Notes: generated by a model from the sequence alone, not told the origin. 64,000 nt of DNA from Neobacillus mesonae (GCA_023715865.1 JAMBOW010000001.1:2418001-2482000); one strand, 5' to 3'; counted from the stretch's first letter, positions 19,227 to 28,061 are shown. Program-made: numbers and translations.

Positions 19227-19751
19227 TTAAAAATAAATTTGTAAATATACTCCGATCATACCGGGTAGAACCGCAAGCATAAATGGAAATCGAAAAGCCT
19301 CCTCCTTGTCCTTCGTCACGACCGCCTCTCCAGAACTTTTTAACTTGGAATTCATAAATGTTACTGAAGATAGAATACGGCCTATCAGCCTGCTCATCAG
19401 CTCCCTCTTCCATAGCACAATAAGAAGTCCAATTATTCCTGCGATCAGAATGGAGTAAAAAATAGCTTGCAGTGTGAACAAAGGACCCATCCAAGCTCCG
19501 ATTCCACCAAAGATCTTAACGTCACCTGCTCCTACAGCTCCCAAAAGATGTAAGACAAGCATCAAACCAAAGCCGGCTGCAAATCCGCTTGCAGCTGTTC
19601 CTATACCTGCTACTCCACCCGTTATAGCTTGTACTATAAATCCCGAGATCATTGAGGACAGGGTGAGTATGTTGGGTATCCTCATGGAACGAATATCTGT
19701 AATAAAAGCGGCTAGAACAAAGCCTCCGCATCCTATATAAGCTATTTCCAT
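19227..19751 (-). CDS. tadV: Prepilin peptidase, A24 family (TadV/CpaA)
   Basis: An integral membrane aspartyl peptidase that trims the leader of Flp-type prepilins and TadE-like pseudopilins. Both catalytic aspartates are visible: DIRSMRIPNILT near residue 20 and GAGDVKIFGGIG (GxGD motif) near residue 70. Around six membrane segments fill the 174 residues. There is no N-terminal methylase domain, as expected for the short CpaA/TadV type. ATG 19751 follows GAGGAGAAGGC. An upstream ATG at 19769 overlaps the stop of the preceding gene but lacks a site. The only peptidase in this operon, so it likely serves all its prepilin-like products. Confidence 0.9.
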   Translation of the reverse strand: MEIAYIGCGGFVLAAFITDIRSMRIPNILTLSSMISGFIVQAITGGVAGIGTAASGFAAGFGLMLVLHLLGAVGAGDVKIFGGIGAWMGPLFTLQAIFYSILIAGIIGLLIVLWKRELMSRLIGRILSSVTFMNSKLKSSGEAVVTKDKEEAFRFPFMLAVLPGMIGVYLQIYF

Positions 19752-19765
19752 GCCTTCTCCTCTCA

Positions 19766-20770
19766 TCATGATTTATTTACAACTTCGAACATGACTTCGA
19801 TTCTGGCTCCGTCACTGGTCTCAATAACAAACGGCCACATCCCGGGCGTTGTTCTTGTTCCAACAAACCACGTCCATTCCACAAATCCATTCTCGTCTGC
19901 AGTTGCCCAGCCCACATGCTTTGCTGTGCTTTCTCCAGTCTTATAGAAGACCGACAAATTAGCCGAAGCATTAGGCGTTATTTTGGCTCGAATCGTTGCA
20001 TGTCCGGCCACATATGCAGGCTCGGGCTTGGCCAGGACCTCTATACTCCCCTTCGCTCCGCTGTCGTTCTGGCCGTCTCCAGCACCTCCCTCCTCTTCTG
20101 TCGCCCCGATCCATATGCGTTCGGTTGCACTGGCTTGAACCCGCAAGCTCTTGCTTACAAAAGGTACCTTGATCGGCAGTTCATAAGTGAGTTCTATGCC
20201 GAAGTAAGGATTGGTACGATTGCGAAGGTCTGGTATGTCCACTCCGTTTACGTGAAGAGAATCATATTCCAGAATCGTGTTCTCAATTATGGGCTGGATT
20301 AGCGGTTTGATAACAGGATCCAGGGCAGCCTCGGAAATAGAGGTTTGAAGATGATCCAACGGCTCCTGTCCTTTAGAAGCTGCCATAGAAGCCCATGCTC
20401 CAATAGGCTCGGGCAAGGTAGAAGCATATTGAGATACCCAATCAGTTAGTGATAATTTGGGTATGAGCGGTGTATCTGAAGGACTGCTGCCGGGGATAAC
20501 CTCCTCCAAGCCCGATTCTATCGATCCGGCAGATTCAATGGCAATTGACACAGGATAGATATGTGCGGATATCGTTTTGACCGTCTCAGAGGCTGCTGTC
20601 TGTAAAGCAGTCGAAAACAGTGTCATTTGCACAAAGTAAATCAAAAATACAATGAAAAAGATAAAAATAGGCAGCACTAAAGACGCTTCAATGACAATGC
20701 TGCCCTTATCTGAGGCACATTTAGTTTTACGTTTGAATACTTGAAGCTTACTTGCTAATCCCATAAGCAT
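19766..20770 (-). CDS. TadE-like pseudopilin with Ig-like C-terminal domain
   Basis: A 334-residue protein with an N-terminal prepilin-type segment: basic leader, then KGSIVIEASLVLPIFIFFIV, where cleavage after Gly would leave Glu at +5 as in type IV pilins. The middle region is extracellular and mixed. The C-terminal about 90 residues (from YVAGHATIRAKITPNA to IEVMFEVV) look like a beta-sandwich, with GFVEWTWFVG. TadE proteins are minor pseudopilins needed for Flp pilus assembly. This is the second TadE-like gene of the operon. The stop overlaps the alternative start of the peptidase gene. Confidence 0.82.
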   Translation of the reverse strand: MLMGLASKLQVFKRKTKCASDKGSIVIEASLVLPIFIFFIVFLIYFVQMTLFSTALQTAASETVKTISAHIYPVSIAIESAGSIESGLEEVIPGSSPSDTPLIPKLSLTDWVSQYASTLPEPIGAWASMAASKGQEPLDHLQTSISEAALDPVIKPLIQPIIENTILEYDSLHVNGVDIPDLRNRTNPYFGIELTYELPIKVPFVSKSLRVQASATERIWIGATEEEGGAGDGQNDSGAKGSIEVLAKPEPAYVAGHATIRAKITPNASANLSVFYKTGESTAKHVGWATADENGFVEWTWFVGTRTTPGMWPFVIETSDGARIEVMFEVVNKS

Positions 20771-20788
20771 CAGGCCCCTAATTGGTAT

Positions 20789-22996
20789 CTAGTAAGCGTA
20801 GTCGGATTTCAATGAGACCGTAATCCTTCCCTCTTCGATTCGATCACTGCTGCCGGCAACAGCTGAAGCTGCCCTCATTAAGCCAGGTAAAAACCATAAC
20901 CTCATACTCATTTCAATTTGGCCGGCCGCATACGTATACGTCTTGTTTAGATCAATCTCTGTATTTAAACGAATCATTGCAATCATTCGCGACATTTTCT
21001 TCTCGTTATTACTGTGCGCCAGTAAAAACAACCTGAGATGATCACGATATGTAATTGAAATTTGCTTTGCATATTTAGACAGCTCCACCTTTCCTTCGTC
21101 AGCCAGCTTCTGCATATCTGCTAACGCTTCCGTCAGTCCATGTAGGATAGCTTTAGATAATACGAGCAGAGGATTACCCAGCTTGCTGTTCTCTATAAGT
21201 CCTTCCATCGTTCGAATGGCAAGCCGCAAGGTAAACACTTCGGTATATGCTGCAACGATATTTCCATAAGGGTTATGAAACCCATAGATGATATACTCCA
21301 GCTCCTGACTTCCAGGAAGGAAGAACGTCTCCGGACTAAGCGTACTGTTATCCGTCTTGCTGCCGGCGATCATTGAAAGATTAACTGATTTGAAATAGTG
21401 AAGGGCATATTCATTCTGGAACAGCTCATTACTGACCACGTCCAAGAGACCTGACATTCCCCCGAATAATTGATCCATATCGGCCATCGCTTCCCCTCCC
21501 GCATCATAGGTGTCACTCTCTAACTCATTTACATAAGGGTCTTCTGCTGTTGCCTGGTTAAAGCTCAGATTCTCTTCATAATATTGTTCCAGTTTATTAA
21601 ATTGCTCTGCTGCCTTCTCCAGCCCAGCAGTGGCAACCAGCAGTTTAATTCGGTTCTGCGCTTCAGCTATTTTCTGCTGAGATTGCTTATCTACTTTAGC
21701 TCTCTCTTTATCTGCTGCACGATAATCATCAATTTGTTTAGACGCTTGATCGATAAGATTCCCGCTACCCGAAGTTACATATAAATTAATGTACTGCTGA
21801 ATTTGACGGCTCCCAGCCAGAACACTCTGTCTTTTTCCGTACACCTCTCCATTGTTCAGTTGGCTTATGGAGTTGGCAGCAGAAGAAATCAGCTGGTTCG
21901 CCTCTCTAAAATCACTTAACTGTTTATTATGGCTCTTCGTAAACTCAGCAAACTCTGCTTCCTTTCGTACCAAGGCTTCGGTTTGTTTTCGCAGTTCATC
22001 CCCAAAGTTTCCTGCTCCCGATGATGAGCTTGCGGTACCAGGGGTTTTGGCCTGCCCCACTTTATCGTAAGCCTGATTAGCAGCTCGAGTTTCTCCATCC
22101 TTAATGACCTGCTTCATTTGCTCATTTAACTGCTTGGCATCTAGTATCAAGACATCTGCTTCATTTAATAGCTGCTGATTCTTTGCTAATGCTTCCCGAT
22201 TCTCACGATTTATCGCCGTTACCATCCGGTTCACATCCGACCGGTAGTCGCTGAGTTCAAAAGTATACATTCGGTCCATCGGTTCTCTAGCTTCGTCCTC
22301 TGTATACTTTGAGTAATAATCGCTGTATTTTGCCGCTGCATCTGCTGCACTTCTGATGGCCCCGCCTAAAGGACTGTCACTAAAATAAGTGCTTGGCGGA
22401 TCCATCACCAATTTTGCTAAGGCGGAAGCCGTCTTTGCTGCCTCACGGCGCTTCTGGATCGCCTCTTCAAGCAGCCTCTCCCGTTTGTCGTATAGCTTCT
22501 GCAGCTTACGAAGGACATCGACTGTATGGGCAGCCTGCTTCATTTCTGCGGACAATGGCTTAAATCTCGAAACTGCTTCGATCATAAAATCAATAGGAGC
22601 TTTATACTTCATCTCCTCTTGAATTTGATGATTGAAGTTCTCGTATTTGCCGAGCTCCCGCTCAAAAACAAGGCCCGAGCTGTCTACCCCCATACCGATT
22701 AAGGGAAACCCATCCTTATGTGGCGTAGGTTTGGTACTGTCATTAAGCACTTTGGCAAGAACGTAGTCCCCTTTCTCTCCTTCATGGGCAAACAAGCCGT
22801 ATCCTTCCTGCAGCTCCGGAATATAAGAAGACATCACGGAACGCATTGCAGCATGGGCAAGCCTTTCAGCTTGAACCTTCATGGCCCCAATACGTGCATA
22901 GTCAATGAATACGGCTACGAATAAAAATACAACAGCAAGAACCATAGCCAAAAAGATGGTCACAGCTCCAGAATCAGAATCACCTCTGTTAAACAA
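20789..22996 (-). CDS. TadG-like membrane-anchored pilus assembly protein
   Basis: A 735-residue protein with one N-terminal membrane segment (GAVTIFLAMVLAVVFLFVAV, residues about 10-30). A long, mainly helical extracellular part follows (Lys/Glu/Gln-rich coiled-coil stretches around 150-190, 250-340 and 400-470), then a globular C-terminal third. The segment preceded by DSG resembles a prepilin cleavage site, but the residue at +5 is Phe, not Glu, as in TadG-like proteins. The size, place after TadE and tight spacing support a TadG-type role in anchoring pilus assembly at the envelope. The start is TTG (22996) with a weak ribosome site, suggesting coupling to the upstream gene 6 bases away. 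Confidence 0.75.
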   Translation of the reverse strand: MFNRGDSDSGAVTIFLAMVLAVVFLFVAVFIDYARIGAMKVQAERLAHAAMRSVMSSYIPELQEGYGLFAHEGEKGDYVLAKVLNDSTKPTPHKDGFPLIGMGVDSSGLVFERELGKYENFNHQIQEEMKYKAPIDFMIEAVSRFKPLSAEMKQAAHTVDVLRKLQKLYDKRERLLEEAIQKRREAAKTASALAKLVMDPPSTYFSDSPLGGAIRSAADAAAKYSDYYSKYTEDEAREPMDRMYTFELSDYRSDVNRMVTAINRENREALAKNQQLLNEADVLILDAKQLNEQMKQVIKDGETRAANQAYDKVGQAKTPGTASSSSGAGNFGDELRKQTEALVRKEAEFAEFTKSHNKQLSDFREANQLISSAANSISQLNNGEVYGKRQSVLAGSRQIQQYINLYVTSGSGNLIDQASKQIDDYRAADKERAKVDKQSQQKIAEAQNRIKLLVATAGLEKAAEQFNKLEQYYEENLSFNQATAEDPYVNELESDTYDAGGEAMADMDQLFGGMSGLLDVVSNELFQNEYALHYFKSVNLSMIAGSKTDNSTLSPETFFLPGSQELEYIIYGFHNPYGNIVAAYTEVFTLRLAIRTMEGLIENSKLGNPLLVLSKAILHGLTEALADMQKLADEGKVELSKYAKQISITYRDHLRLFLLAHSNNEKKMSRMIAMIRLNTEIDLNKTYTYAAGQIEMSMRLWFLPGLMRAASAVAGSSDRIEEGRITVSLKSDYAY

Positions 22997-23002
22997 CGTT
23001 AT

Positions 23003-23671
23003 TCACATCCCAGCAAATTTTTGCAATATCTGCGCAAACTCTGTAGGGTTTCCCGGTGTCCCCATTCCAGAAAAACGTGCTCCATAATATCGCATCAGCT
23101 CTACATTTCTTATAAATTCATCCGGTTCAACAACTGTTGATTTACTTGAATGATAAATCCGCTTGTCAGCAGGCAATAAAAAATTCAGCATAGGCAAAGT
23201 TACGTTCTGATCCAAACGTGCCCTGACCTGACGGTTCAGCATCTGATTCTCAAATTCCATCTCTCCGCTATACAGACCAGGCAGTGCACTGCTTGACTGA
23301 CTGAGCTTCTTCGAGGCCAAATCGTCTTCTGTTCCTCCTCCGGGTACGGGGATAGTAGTAACCTGACCTTCGCCCAAAGAACCGAACAACGCCCCAACCA
23401 TGTGATCATCTGCAAAACGCCAATAAAGCGGATCAAATTCACCCTCTGAAAAAGAAGCTGTCTTTGCGTCTTTATTGCTGTTATCCCAGCTGTAGGATGC
23501 TCTTTCCGCCGATGCTGAAGCATACTGCAAGAGAGCGGACTTCTGATACAACAGCACACAGAAAAACATAAGCACACAAAGCGTTAAAAGAATGACAGGA
23601 AACACGAGCGAAGCTTCCATGGTGAAGCTCCCCTCATCACTTTTTAATCCGCTGCTTTTAGAAGAACTCAT
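23003..23671 (-). CDS. tadE: TadE-like pseudopilin
   Basis: A 222-residue protein with the prepilin-like segment EGSFTMEASLVFPVILLTLC. Processing after Gly would leave Glu at +5, and the hydrophobic helix runs to about residue 45. The rest would be extracellular. TadE family proteins are processed by the same peptidase as the Flp pilin and join the pilus or its base. The ATG lies inside the 3' end of the pilin gene (14-base overlap) and lacks its own strong ribosome site, which points to translational coupling. Confidence 0.85.
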   Translation of the reverse strand: MSSSKSSGLKSDEGSFTMEASLVFPVILLTLCVLMFFCVLLYQKSALLQYASASAERASYSWDNSNKDAKTASFSEGEFDPLYWRFADDHMVGALFGSLGEGQVTTIPVPGGGTEDDLASKKLSQSSSALPGLYSGEMEFENQMLNRQVRARLDQNVTLPMLNFLLPADKRIYHSSKSTVVEPDEFIRNVELMRYYGARFSGMGTPGNPTEFAQILQKFAGM

Positions 23672-23843
23672 TACTCTTACTCGTTACATTCTCCAACAGA
23701 TTTTCAACCAGAGCTTGGATTTGATCCTTGAAAATAAGGGCAATAATCAAAATCACCCCGATAATCAAGATCATCTCGAGCGTTCCCAGTCCATCCTCTT
23801 CTTTCCAGAATCCCTTCATTCTCCGAGTCCATACCTCTAACAT
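23658..23843 (-). CDS. Flp-family type IVb pilin
   Basis: A 61-residue pilin, the probable major subunit of the filament. A leader MLEVWTRRMKGFWKEEDG is followed by LGTLEMILIIGVILIIALIF. Cleavage between Gly and Leu leaves the canonical Glu at position +5, then one hydrophobic helix and a short soluble tail. The small size is typical of Flp pilins. ATG 23843 follows AGGAGG with 8 bases spacing; the TTG one codon earlier is less likely. Located between tadC and tadE. Confidence 0.88.
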   Translation of the reverse strand: MLEVWTRRMKGFWKEEDGLGTLEMILIIGVILIIALIFKDQIQALVENLLENVTSKSNEFF

Positions 23844-23855
23844 CAACGTATCCTC

Positions 23856-24731
23856 CTATAAATTCATCATCATAAAAGACGGAGCTCCAACCATAACGAC
23901 AATTACCAAAAAGATGATAACCATCGGAAAAACCAGCTTAGATGAAGCCTGTTCACCGCTTGTTCTGCTCAGCGATTTACGCTTGTCCCACAGAATCCTG
24001 GAGAGATCCCGCAGTGAGAGGACAAAATCTCCGCCTCCGCGTCTGAAATTCAGCAGCACTGTCGTCGTGAATATAGAGACCTCCTGTACTCCGCAGCGTT
24101 TACTAAATTGTTCAAACGCCTGCTGGAACGAGTATCCATTATTCCATTCGACAACCATCTGACCAAGCTCCAAATAAAGCGGGTGGTTTGAATCCTTCTT
24201 GCGTTCTGTGCAGTGAAGAATGGCTCTTTGTACGGTCTCTCCTGCACTAACTAAGAGAACTACCTTATTGAGAAATTCCGGCAGCTCCAATAAGATCTCC
24301 TGCTCCCTCAGCTTTACCTTGCTATGTAGATCCTTCATTTGAGCAAAGGGAATAATAACAGCCAGTAAAATTCCGGCAAGGAGTCCTAGCGGATCCCCTT
24401 CCATTACGAGAGTGATCAAGAAACCAAAAAGAAGCGATAACCAGCTGTAAACCAGCATCTCTGCAATAAACAGCAGCGTTTTCTCATGGCTATGCGTGAT
24501 TCCATAGACTCTCTGAACAGAATGCTGCATTCGGAATACAAGCATCGGCAGCTTCCTTGTAACCTGAAGCTTTTCAATAGCATCTAAGAATGGAGCATGC
24601 AGTTTGCGAAATCGCAAGCCTTGCATTTCAATGGAATTCAAAAGGGTGTATCTTGTGCCCGCTCTCTTGTTAAAAACAAGCCACCAAAGAACAAGGACAA
24701 TGACTGCGAGAGCGCTGCTTATGATAATCAT
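23856..24731 (-). CDS. tadC: Type II secretion F-domain platform protein TadC
   Basis: A 291-residue inner-membrane platform protein. An N-terminal membrane segment (ALAVIVLVLWWLVF) and two more around residues 90-125 precede the T2SSF cytoplasmic domain, with a C-terminal membrane helix (LVFPMVIIFLVIVVMVGAP). Typical TadC features near residues 165-235 include LPEFLNKVVLLVSAGETVQ and FSKRCGVQEVSIFTTTVL. It pairs with TadB to form the platform turned by the TadA ATPase. Spacing of 12 bases to tadB supports one transcript. Confidence 0.9.
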   Translation of the reverse strand: MIIISSALAVIVLVLWWLVFNKRAGTRYTLLNSIEMQGLRFRKLHAPFLDAIEKLQVTRKLPMLVFRMQHSVQRVYGITHSHEKTLLFIAEMLVYSWLSLLFGFLITLVMEGDPLGLLAGILLAVIIPFAQMKDLHSKVKLREQEILLELPEFLNKVVLLVSAGETVQRAILHCTERKKDSNHPLYLELGQMVVEWNNGYSFQQAFEQFSKRCGVQEVSIFTTTVLLNFRRGGGDFVLSLRDLSRILWDKRKSLSRTSGEQASSKLVFPMVIIFLVIVVMVGAPSFMMMNL

Positions 24732-24743
24732 GTTCCATTCTCC

Positions 24744-25553
24744 CTACACCTTGATATTCATGATTCGTTGAACCCAAATAAAACAGCCAAATAAGATAAG
24801 AAGTGAAATGCTTGATAAGATATAACCCATCCCCGTATACAGTGGTGCTAAAAATTCAGGTGAGGTCAAACTTAGGAAAATAAGAAACAGAAAGGGTGCT
24901 GCGAACATCGCCTTGGATTCAAACTTCTTCTGAGCGATGGTCACTGCTATTTCCTGCTGGATGTCCAGCTTCTCACCGATAACAGAAGAAGTCCTTCTTA
25001 CCACTTCAACCAGATCCCCGCCTGTCCGCTTGCAAGTGACAAATACGTCCGCGAAATTCGTAATATCCTCCATCTGGGCGCGATCGGCAAAATCCTGTAA
25101 TGCAGTCTCAATGGGCTCGCCATATTCCATTCGGGTACATATGATGATAAGTTCTCTGATGAAGTCGTGATCTGCTTGGGGATCAAGCATCCTTAAATCA
25201 TGCACAGCCTCACGAAAAGCATTTTCAACTGATTTGCCGGCAGCAAGAGAAGAAGACAAAGAGTACAGCGCCTGTTTAAAATGAAGACTGAGGGCTGTAC
25301 GCCTCTTGTTTAGCAGGTACCTATTGTAATAGCGCGGCGTTAACAAGGATGCGGATGCAAGCAGCAATCCAAGTACCCAGTGATGGTAGAAAAGATAGCC
25401 TATCCCGAAAAATAAAAGCGCGCATAGGGCAATACAGCCTGCTTTTTGCTTAGGAGATAACGCATGTTGCGTATACCTGGGAAGCACTTGGGACTCTGCT
25501 TCTGCAATTGCCTGTGCTGCTGTCCTGCTCGTCCCCTCCATATGGATATTCAA
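24744..25553 (-). CDS. tadB: Type II secretion F-domain platform protein TadB
   Basis: A 269-residue membrane protein with two hydrophobic segments at about residues 40-75, a T2SSF domain (HFKQALYSLSSSLAAGKSVE, then YGEPIETALQDFADR and FVTCKRTGGDLVEVV) and two C-terminal membrane helices. This is the expected TadB layout. The start is TTG at 25553, well placed behind GAGGTGAG. It lies between tadA and tadC with 12-16 base gaps. Confidence 0.9.
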   Translation of the reverse strand: MNIHMEGTSRTAAQAIAEAESQVLPRYTQHALSPKQKAGCIALCALLFFGIGYLFYHHWVLGLLLASASLLTPRYYNRYLLNKRRTALSLHFKQALYSLSSSLAAGKSVENAFREAVHDLRMLDPQADHDFIRELIIICTRMEYGEPIETALQDFADRAQMEDITNFADVFVTCKRTGGDLVEVVRRTSSVIGEKLDIQQEIAVTIAQKKFESKAMFAAPFLFLIFLSLTSPEFLAPLYTGMGYILSSISLLILFGCFIWVQRIMNIKV

Positions 25554-25569
25554 TAAAGCTCACCTCACT

Positions 25570-26802
25570 TTACGCTTCAATATCCGGATACCTTACACCA
25601 GCAGCTCTGAGCTTGTCCTGATCCATCAGAACAGAAGAGGAACGAACCAGCTCGCCGATGATATGTCCATCCGCTTCGTTCTGCTCTTCAAACCGATATA
25701 GTGGATTCAGCAGCACTTCTCCATTCTGAAGTCCGACAACCTCGCTGATTTCTGTTACCCGCCGGGTGCGATCTCTGAGCCTAGATAAATGGACGAATAT
25801 ATCAATGGCTGAGCTGATCTGCTGCCTGACGACAACAACAGGCAGATCTGCGCCGCTAAGCACCATGGTCTCCAGCCTCGCGACCATATCTTTTACACTA
25901 TTTGCATGTCCCGTGGATAGAGAACCATCGTGTCCGGTATTCATTGCCTGCAGCATATCGAGTGCTTCCCCGCCCCTTACCTCGCCGACAATAATTCGAT
26001 TTGGACGCATACGCAGTGAGGATCGAATTAAATCACGAATGGATATCTCGCCTCTTCCTTCCGTATTCGCATTCCTTGTTTCCAGTGAAACAAGATTGGG
26101 TACAGTAACAATCTGAAGCTCGGCTGAATCTTCAATTGTAATAATCCGTTCATGACGAGGAATGTACTGCGATAATGCATTAAGAAACGTCGTCTTCCCT
26201 GAACCTGTACCACCGCTTATAAATATGTTGTATTTGCTTACTACCAGCTTCCGCAAAAACTCTGCCGCATCAAGGCTTAGGGCTCCCATATGTACAAGGT
26301 CCTCCATCGTCATGGGTCGATCCGGAAATTTCCGAATGGTCATCGTCGGCCCCTTTAAAGCAACAGGAGGGAGCACTATATTAACCCTGGAGCCATCCCT
26401 AAGCCTTGCATCTACAATAGGTGAGGATTCATTCACAATACGGTTTACTCCCGATACGATCATCTGGATAATATCCTGAAGGCGCTCTTCAGACTCAAAT
26501 GCAATGGGAATTTGACGGACTTCGCCCCGTTCTTCAACAAAAATCTCATGATAACTGTTGATCATAATTTCCGTAATGCTCGGATTGTCGATAAGGGGCT
26601 GGAGAACATCAAGCCCTCTGAAGGAATCATAGAGCCTCTTGATCAGAGTATGCTTCTCGCCAGACGTCAAATGTCTTAATTCCGGCACAGCAAACACTCT
26701 TGCTTCAATATGCTCCATCAGTTCGACATCTCCCGCAGCCGAGGTTACATCAAGCCCTGAACGAATTGATTTTCTCAGCTCTTTAAACCAATCTTCATTC
26801 AT
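25570..26802 (-). CDS. tadA: Tad/CpaF-type secretion ATPase
   Basis: A 410-residue hexameric ATPase of the VirB11/CpaF group that powers Flp pilus assembly. Visible motifs are NPSITEIMINSYHEIFVEERG (split over residues 62-82), Walker A GGTGSGKTTFLNAL near residue 197, the Asp box TIEDSAELQI, Walker B RIIVGEVRGGEALDML and the His box AMNTGHDGSLSTGHANS. It starts two bases after the tadZ stop, with AAAGGAA inside tadZ as ribosome site. The length is typical for CpaF without extra N-terminal domain. Confidence 0.95.
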   Translation of the reverse strand: MNEDWFKELRKSIRSGLDVTSAAGDVELMEHIEARVFAVPELRHLTSGEKHTLIKRLYDSFRGLDVLQPLIDNPSITEIMINSYHEIFVEERGEVRQIPIAFESEERLQDIIQMIVSGVNRIVNESSPIVDARLRDGSRVNIVLPPVALKGPTMTIRKFPDRPMTMEDLVHMGALSLDAAEFLRKLVVSKYNIFISGGTGSGKTTFLNALSQYIPRHERIITIEDSAELQIVTVPNLVSLETRNANTEGRGEISIRDLIRSSLRMRPNRIIVGEVRGGEALDMLQAMNTGHDGSLSTGHANSVKDMVARLETMVLSGADLPVVVVRQQISSAIDIFVHLSRLRDRTRRVTEISEVVGLQNGEVLLNPLYRFEEQNEADGHIIGELVRSSSVLMDQDKLRAAGVRYPDIEA

Positions 26803-26803
26803 G

Positions 26804-27988
26804 TTATATATGTTCCTTTTTCAATATCCCCATAGATTCGCACAGCTTCCACATTTCCTTTTGATAAATAGGAGAATTCAAGAGCAGATCAGGTTCCCGC
26901 ATCTGCTTCCAGGATGGAATATAAGGCAGATATAATTCTGTCTGCAGCCGCTCTTCCGGTAATGGATTGACAACACTCCCCATAAAACGATTGATGACAT
27001 ATCTTGTCTTCCCTAAGATCTCTCCGTAACGATTAGGATCCAGCTGCTCATGATATTGGTTCCACTCCCACGCTTTGTTTAACGTATGAACATCGTCAGA
27101 GAGCAGCCATATCAGCAGGTCAGCTTTATCCATGATCCCTTCTGCCCTCTCATCCCATATCGAGTCATGATCAGCAATAATGTATTGATAATGTCCTGAT
27201 TCAATCAATACCTTGATCAGCCCATCCACATCAAACCGGGTCATCTGAAGCAGCTCTTTCCGATTCTTAGCCGGGTAAAAACAATCGGATTTAATCCGTT
27301 CATTCCAGCTCACGTACTGCTTAATATCAATGTGTTGTCCGCGTTCCCTGTAAGAAGACTTTTCTCCAGAATGATTCGCTTTGATGAGATATAGAAGCCT
27401 GGAGAAAAACTCCGAACGTAATTGTTCATCTCCAGGTTTGCCTGTTTGCAGGAAGGGCTTGGTACTGTCAAGTGTCTCTAAATTCAGATAAAAGACAGAA
27501 TATCCAGAACGCCCAAGCTGCTTGGCAAGGTTCAATGCGACAGTCGTCCTGCCGCAGCCACCGGAGGCTGACGTGACCCCAATCACCAATGTTTGCTCCC
27601 CGGTGAACCTGCTCATTTGCGCCGATGAACTCAGCATCGCCTCTTCCCATGCTGAAAGCAGAAGGGGCAGAGGCTGATATTTCTTCACTTTGGCAAAATC
27701 ACTGTCTGTCATTTGAGGATGCTCTGTTAACAGAAGTACGGGAACATGCTCTAGGGTAGTTCCAGTGCCTCTGCTTAAAAGCTCAACAAACTCCAGTTCC
27801 CCGACAATTAAATCAGGGAATGACGATCGATCAAGCTCATTCAAATAGCTCATCATAGCCTCTGGTTGAGAGAACGCTGAGACTTGAAATTTCCTTGCAA
27901 ATGGGCTTCCCTGTACATAATCAAGCAAAGCATCTATGTAGTCCAAAGCTCTGCTTGCGAGCACAACCTTTCGTATGACCAGATGCAT
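26804..27988 (-). CDS. tadZ: TadZ/CpaE-like atypical ParA/MinD ATPase
   Basis: About 394 residues in two parts. The N-terminal part (residues 1-120) is a receiver-like domain (VVLASRALDYIDALLDY, VPVLLLTEHPQ). The second is a MinD/ParA-like domain that begins at VIGVTSASGGCGRTTVAL near residue 140. TadZ/CpaE localises the pilus machine at the pole or membrane. The P-loop is degenerate: the expected KGG is SGG and the GK lysine is Arg, so ATP hydrolysis may be lost. ATG 27988 is chosen because the earlier in-frame start at 28063 would lie inside a terminator-like hairpin. The AAAGGGGAG site is unusually close to the ATG (about 2 bases). First gene of the operon. Confidence 0.82.
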   Translation of the reverse strand: MHLVIRKVVLASRALDYIDALLDYVQGSPFARKFQVSAFSQPEAMMSYLNELDRSSFPDLIVGELEFVELLSRGTGTTLEHVPVLLLTEHPQMTDSDFAKVKKYQPLPLLLSAWEEAMLSSSAQMSRFTGEQTLVIGVTSASGGCGRTTVALNLAKQLGRSGYSVFYLNLETLDSTKPFLQTGKPGDEQLRSEFFSRLLYLIKANHSGEKSSYRERGQHIDIKQYVSWNERIKSDCFYPAKNRKELLQMTRFDVDGLIKVLIESGHYQYIIADHDSIWDERAEGIMDKADLLIWLLSDDVHTLNKAWEWNQYHEQLDPNRYGEILGKTRYVINRFMGSVVNPLPEERLQTELYLPYIPSWKQMREPDLLLNSPIYQKEMWKLCESMGILKKEHI

Positions 27989-28006
27989 CTCCCCTTTCAA
28001 GCACAC

Positions 28007-28061
28007 AAAAAAACACCGCCCATTTCCCGTATATCCTACGGTAATGGACGGTGCTTCCGTC
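28007..28061 (-). promoter_or_regulatory. Terminator-like hairpin with competing hairpin in the tad operon leader
   Basis: On the minus strand CACCGTCCATT (28053-28043) pairs with AATGGGCGGTG (28024-28014), with one G-T pair. An inner CCGTA/TACGG stem lies between them, and seven T follow at 28013-28007. This is a textbook intrinsic terminator, but it sits 19 bases before the tadZ start and no gene lies upstream on that strand. Just 5', GACGG (28061-28057) can pair with CCGTC (28051-28047), the left arm of the terminator, forming an alternative hairpin. Attenuation of the operon, or the end of a short leader RNA, is the natural reading. Confidence 0.65.
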
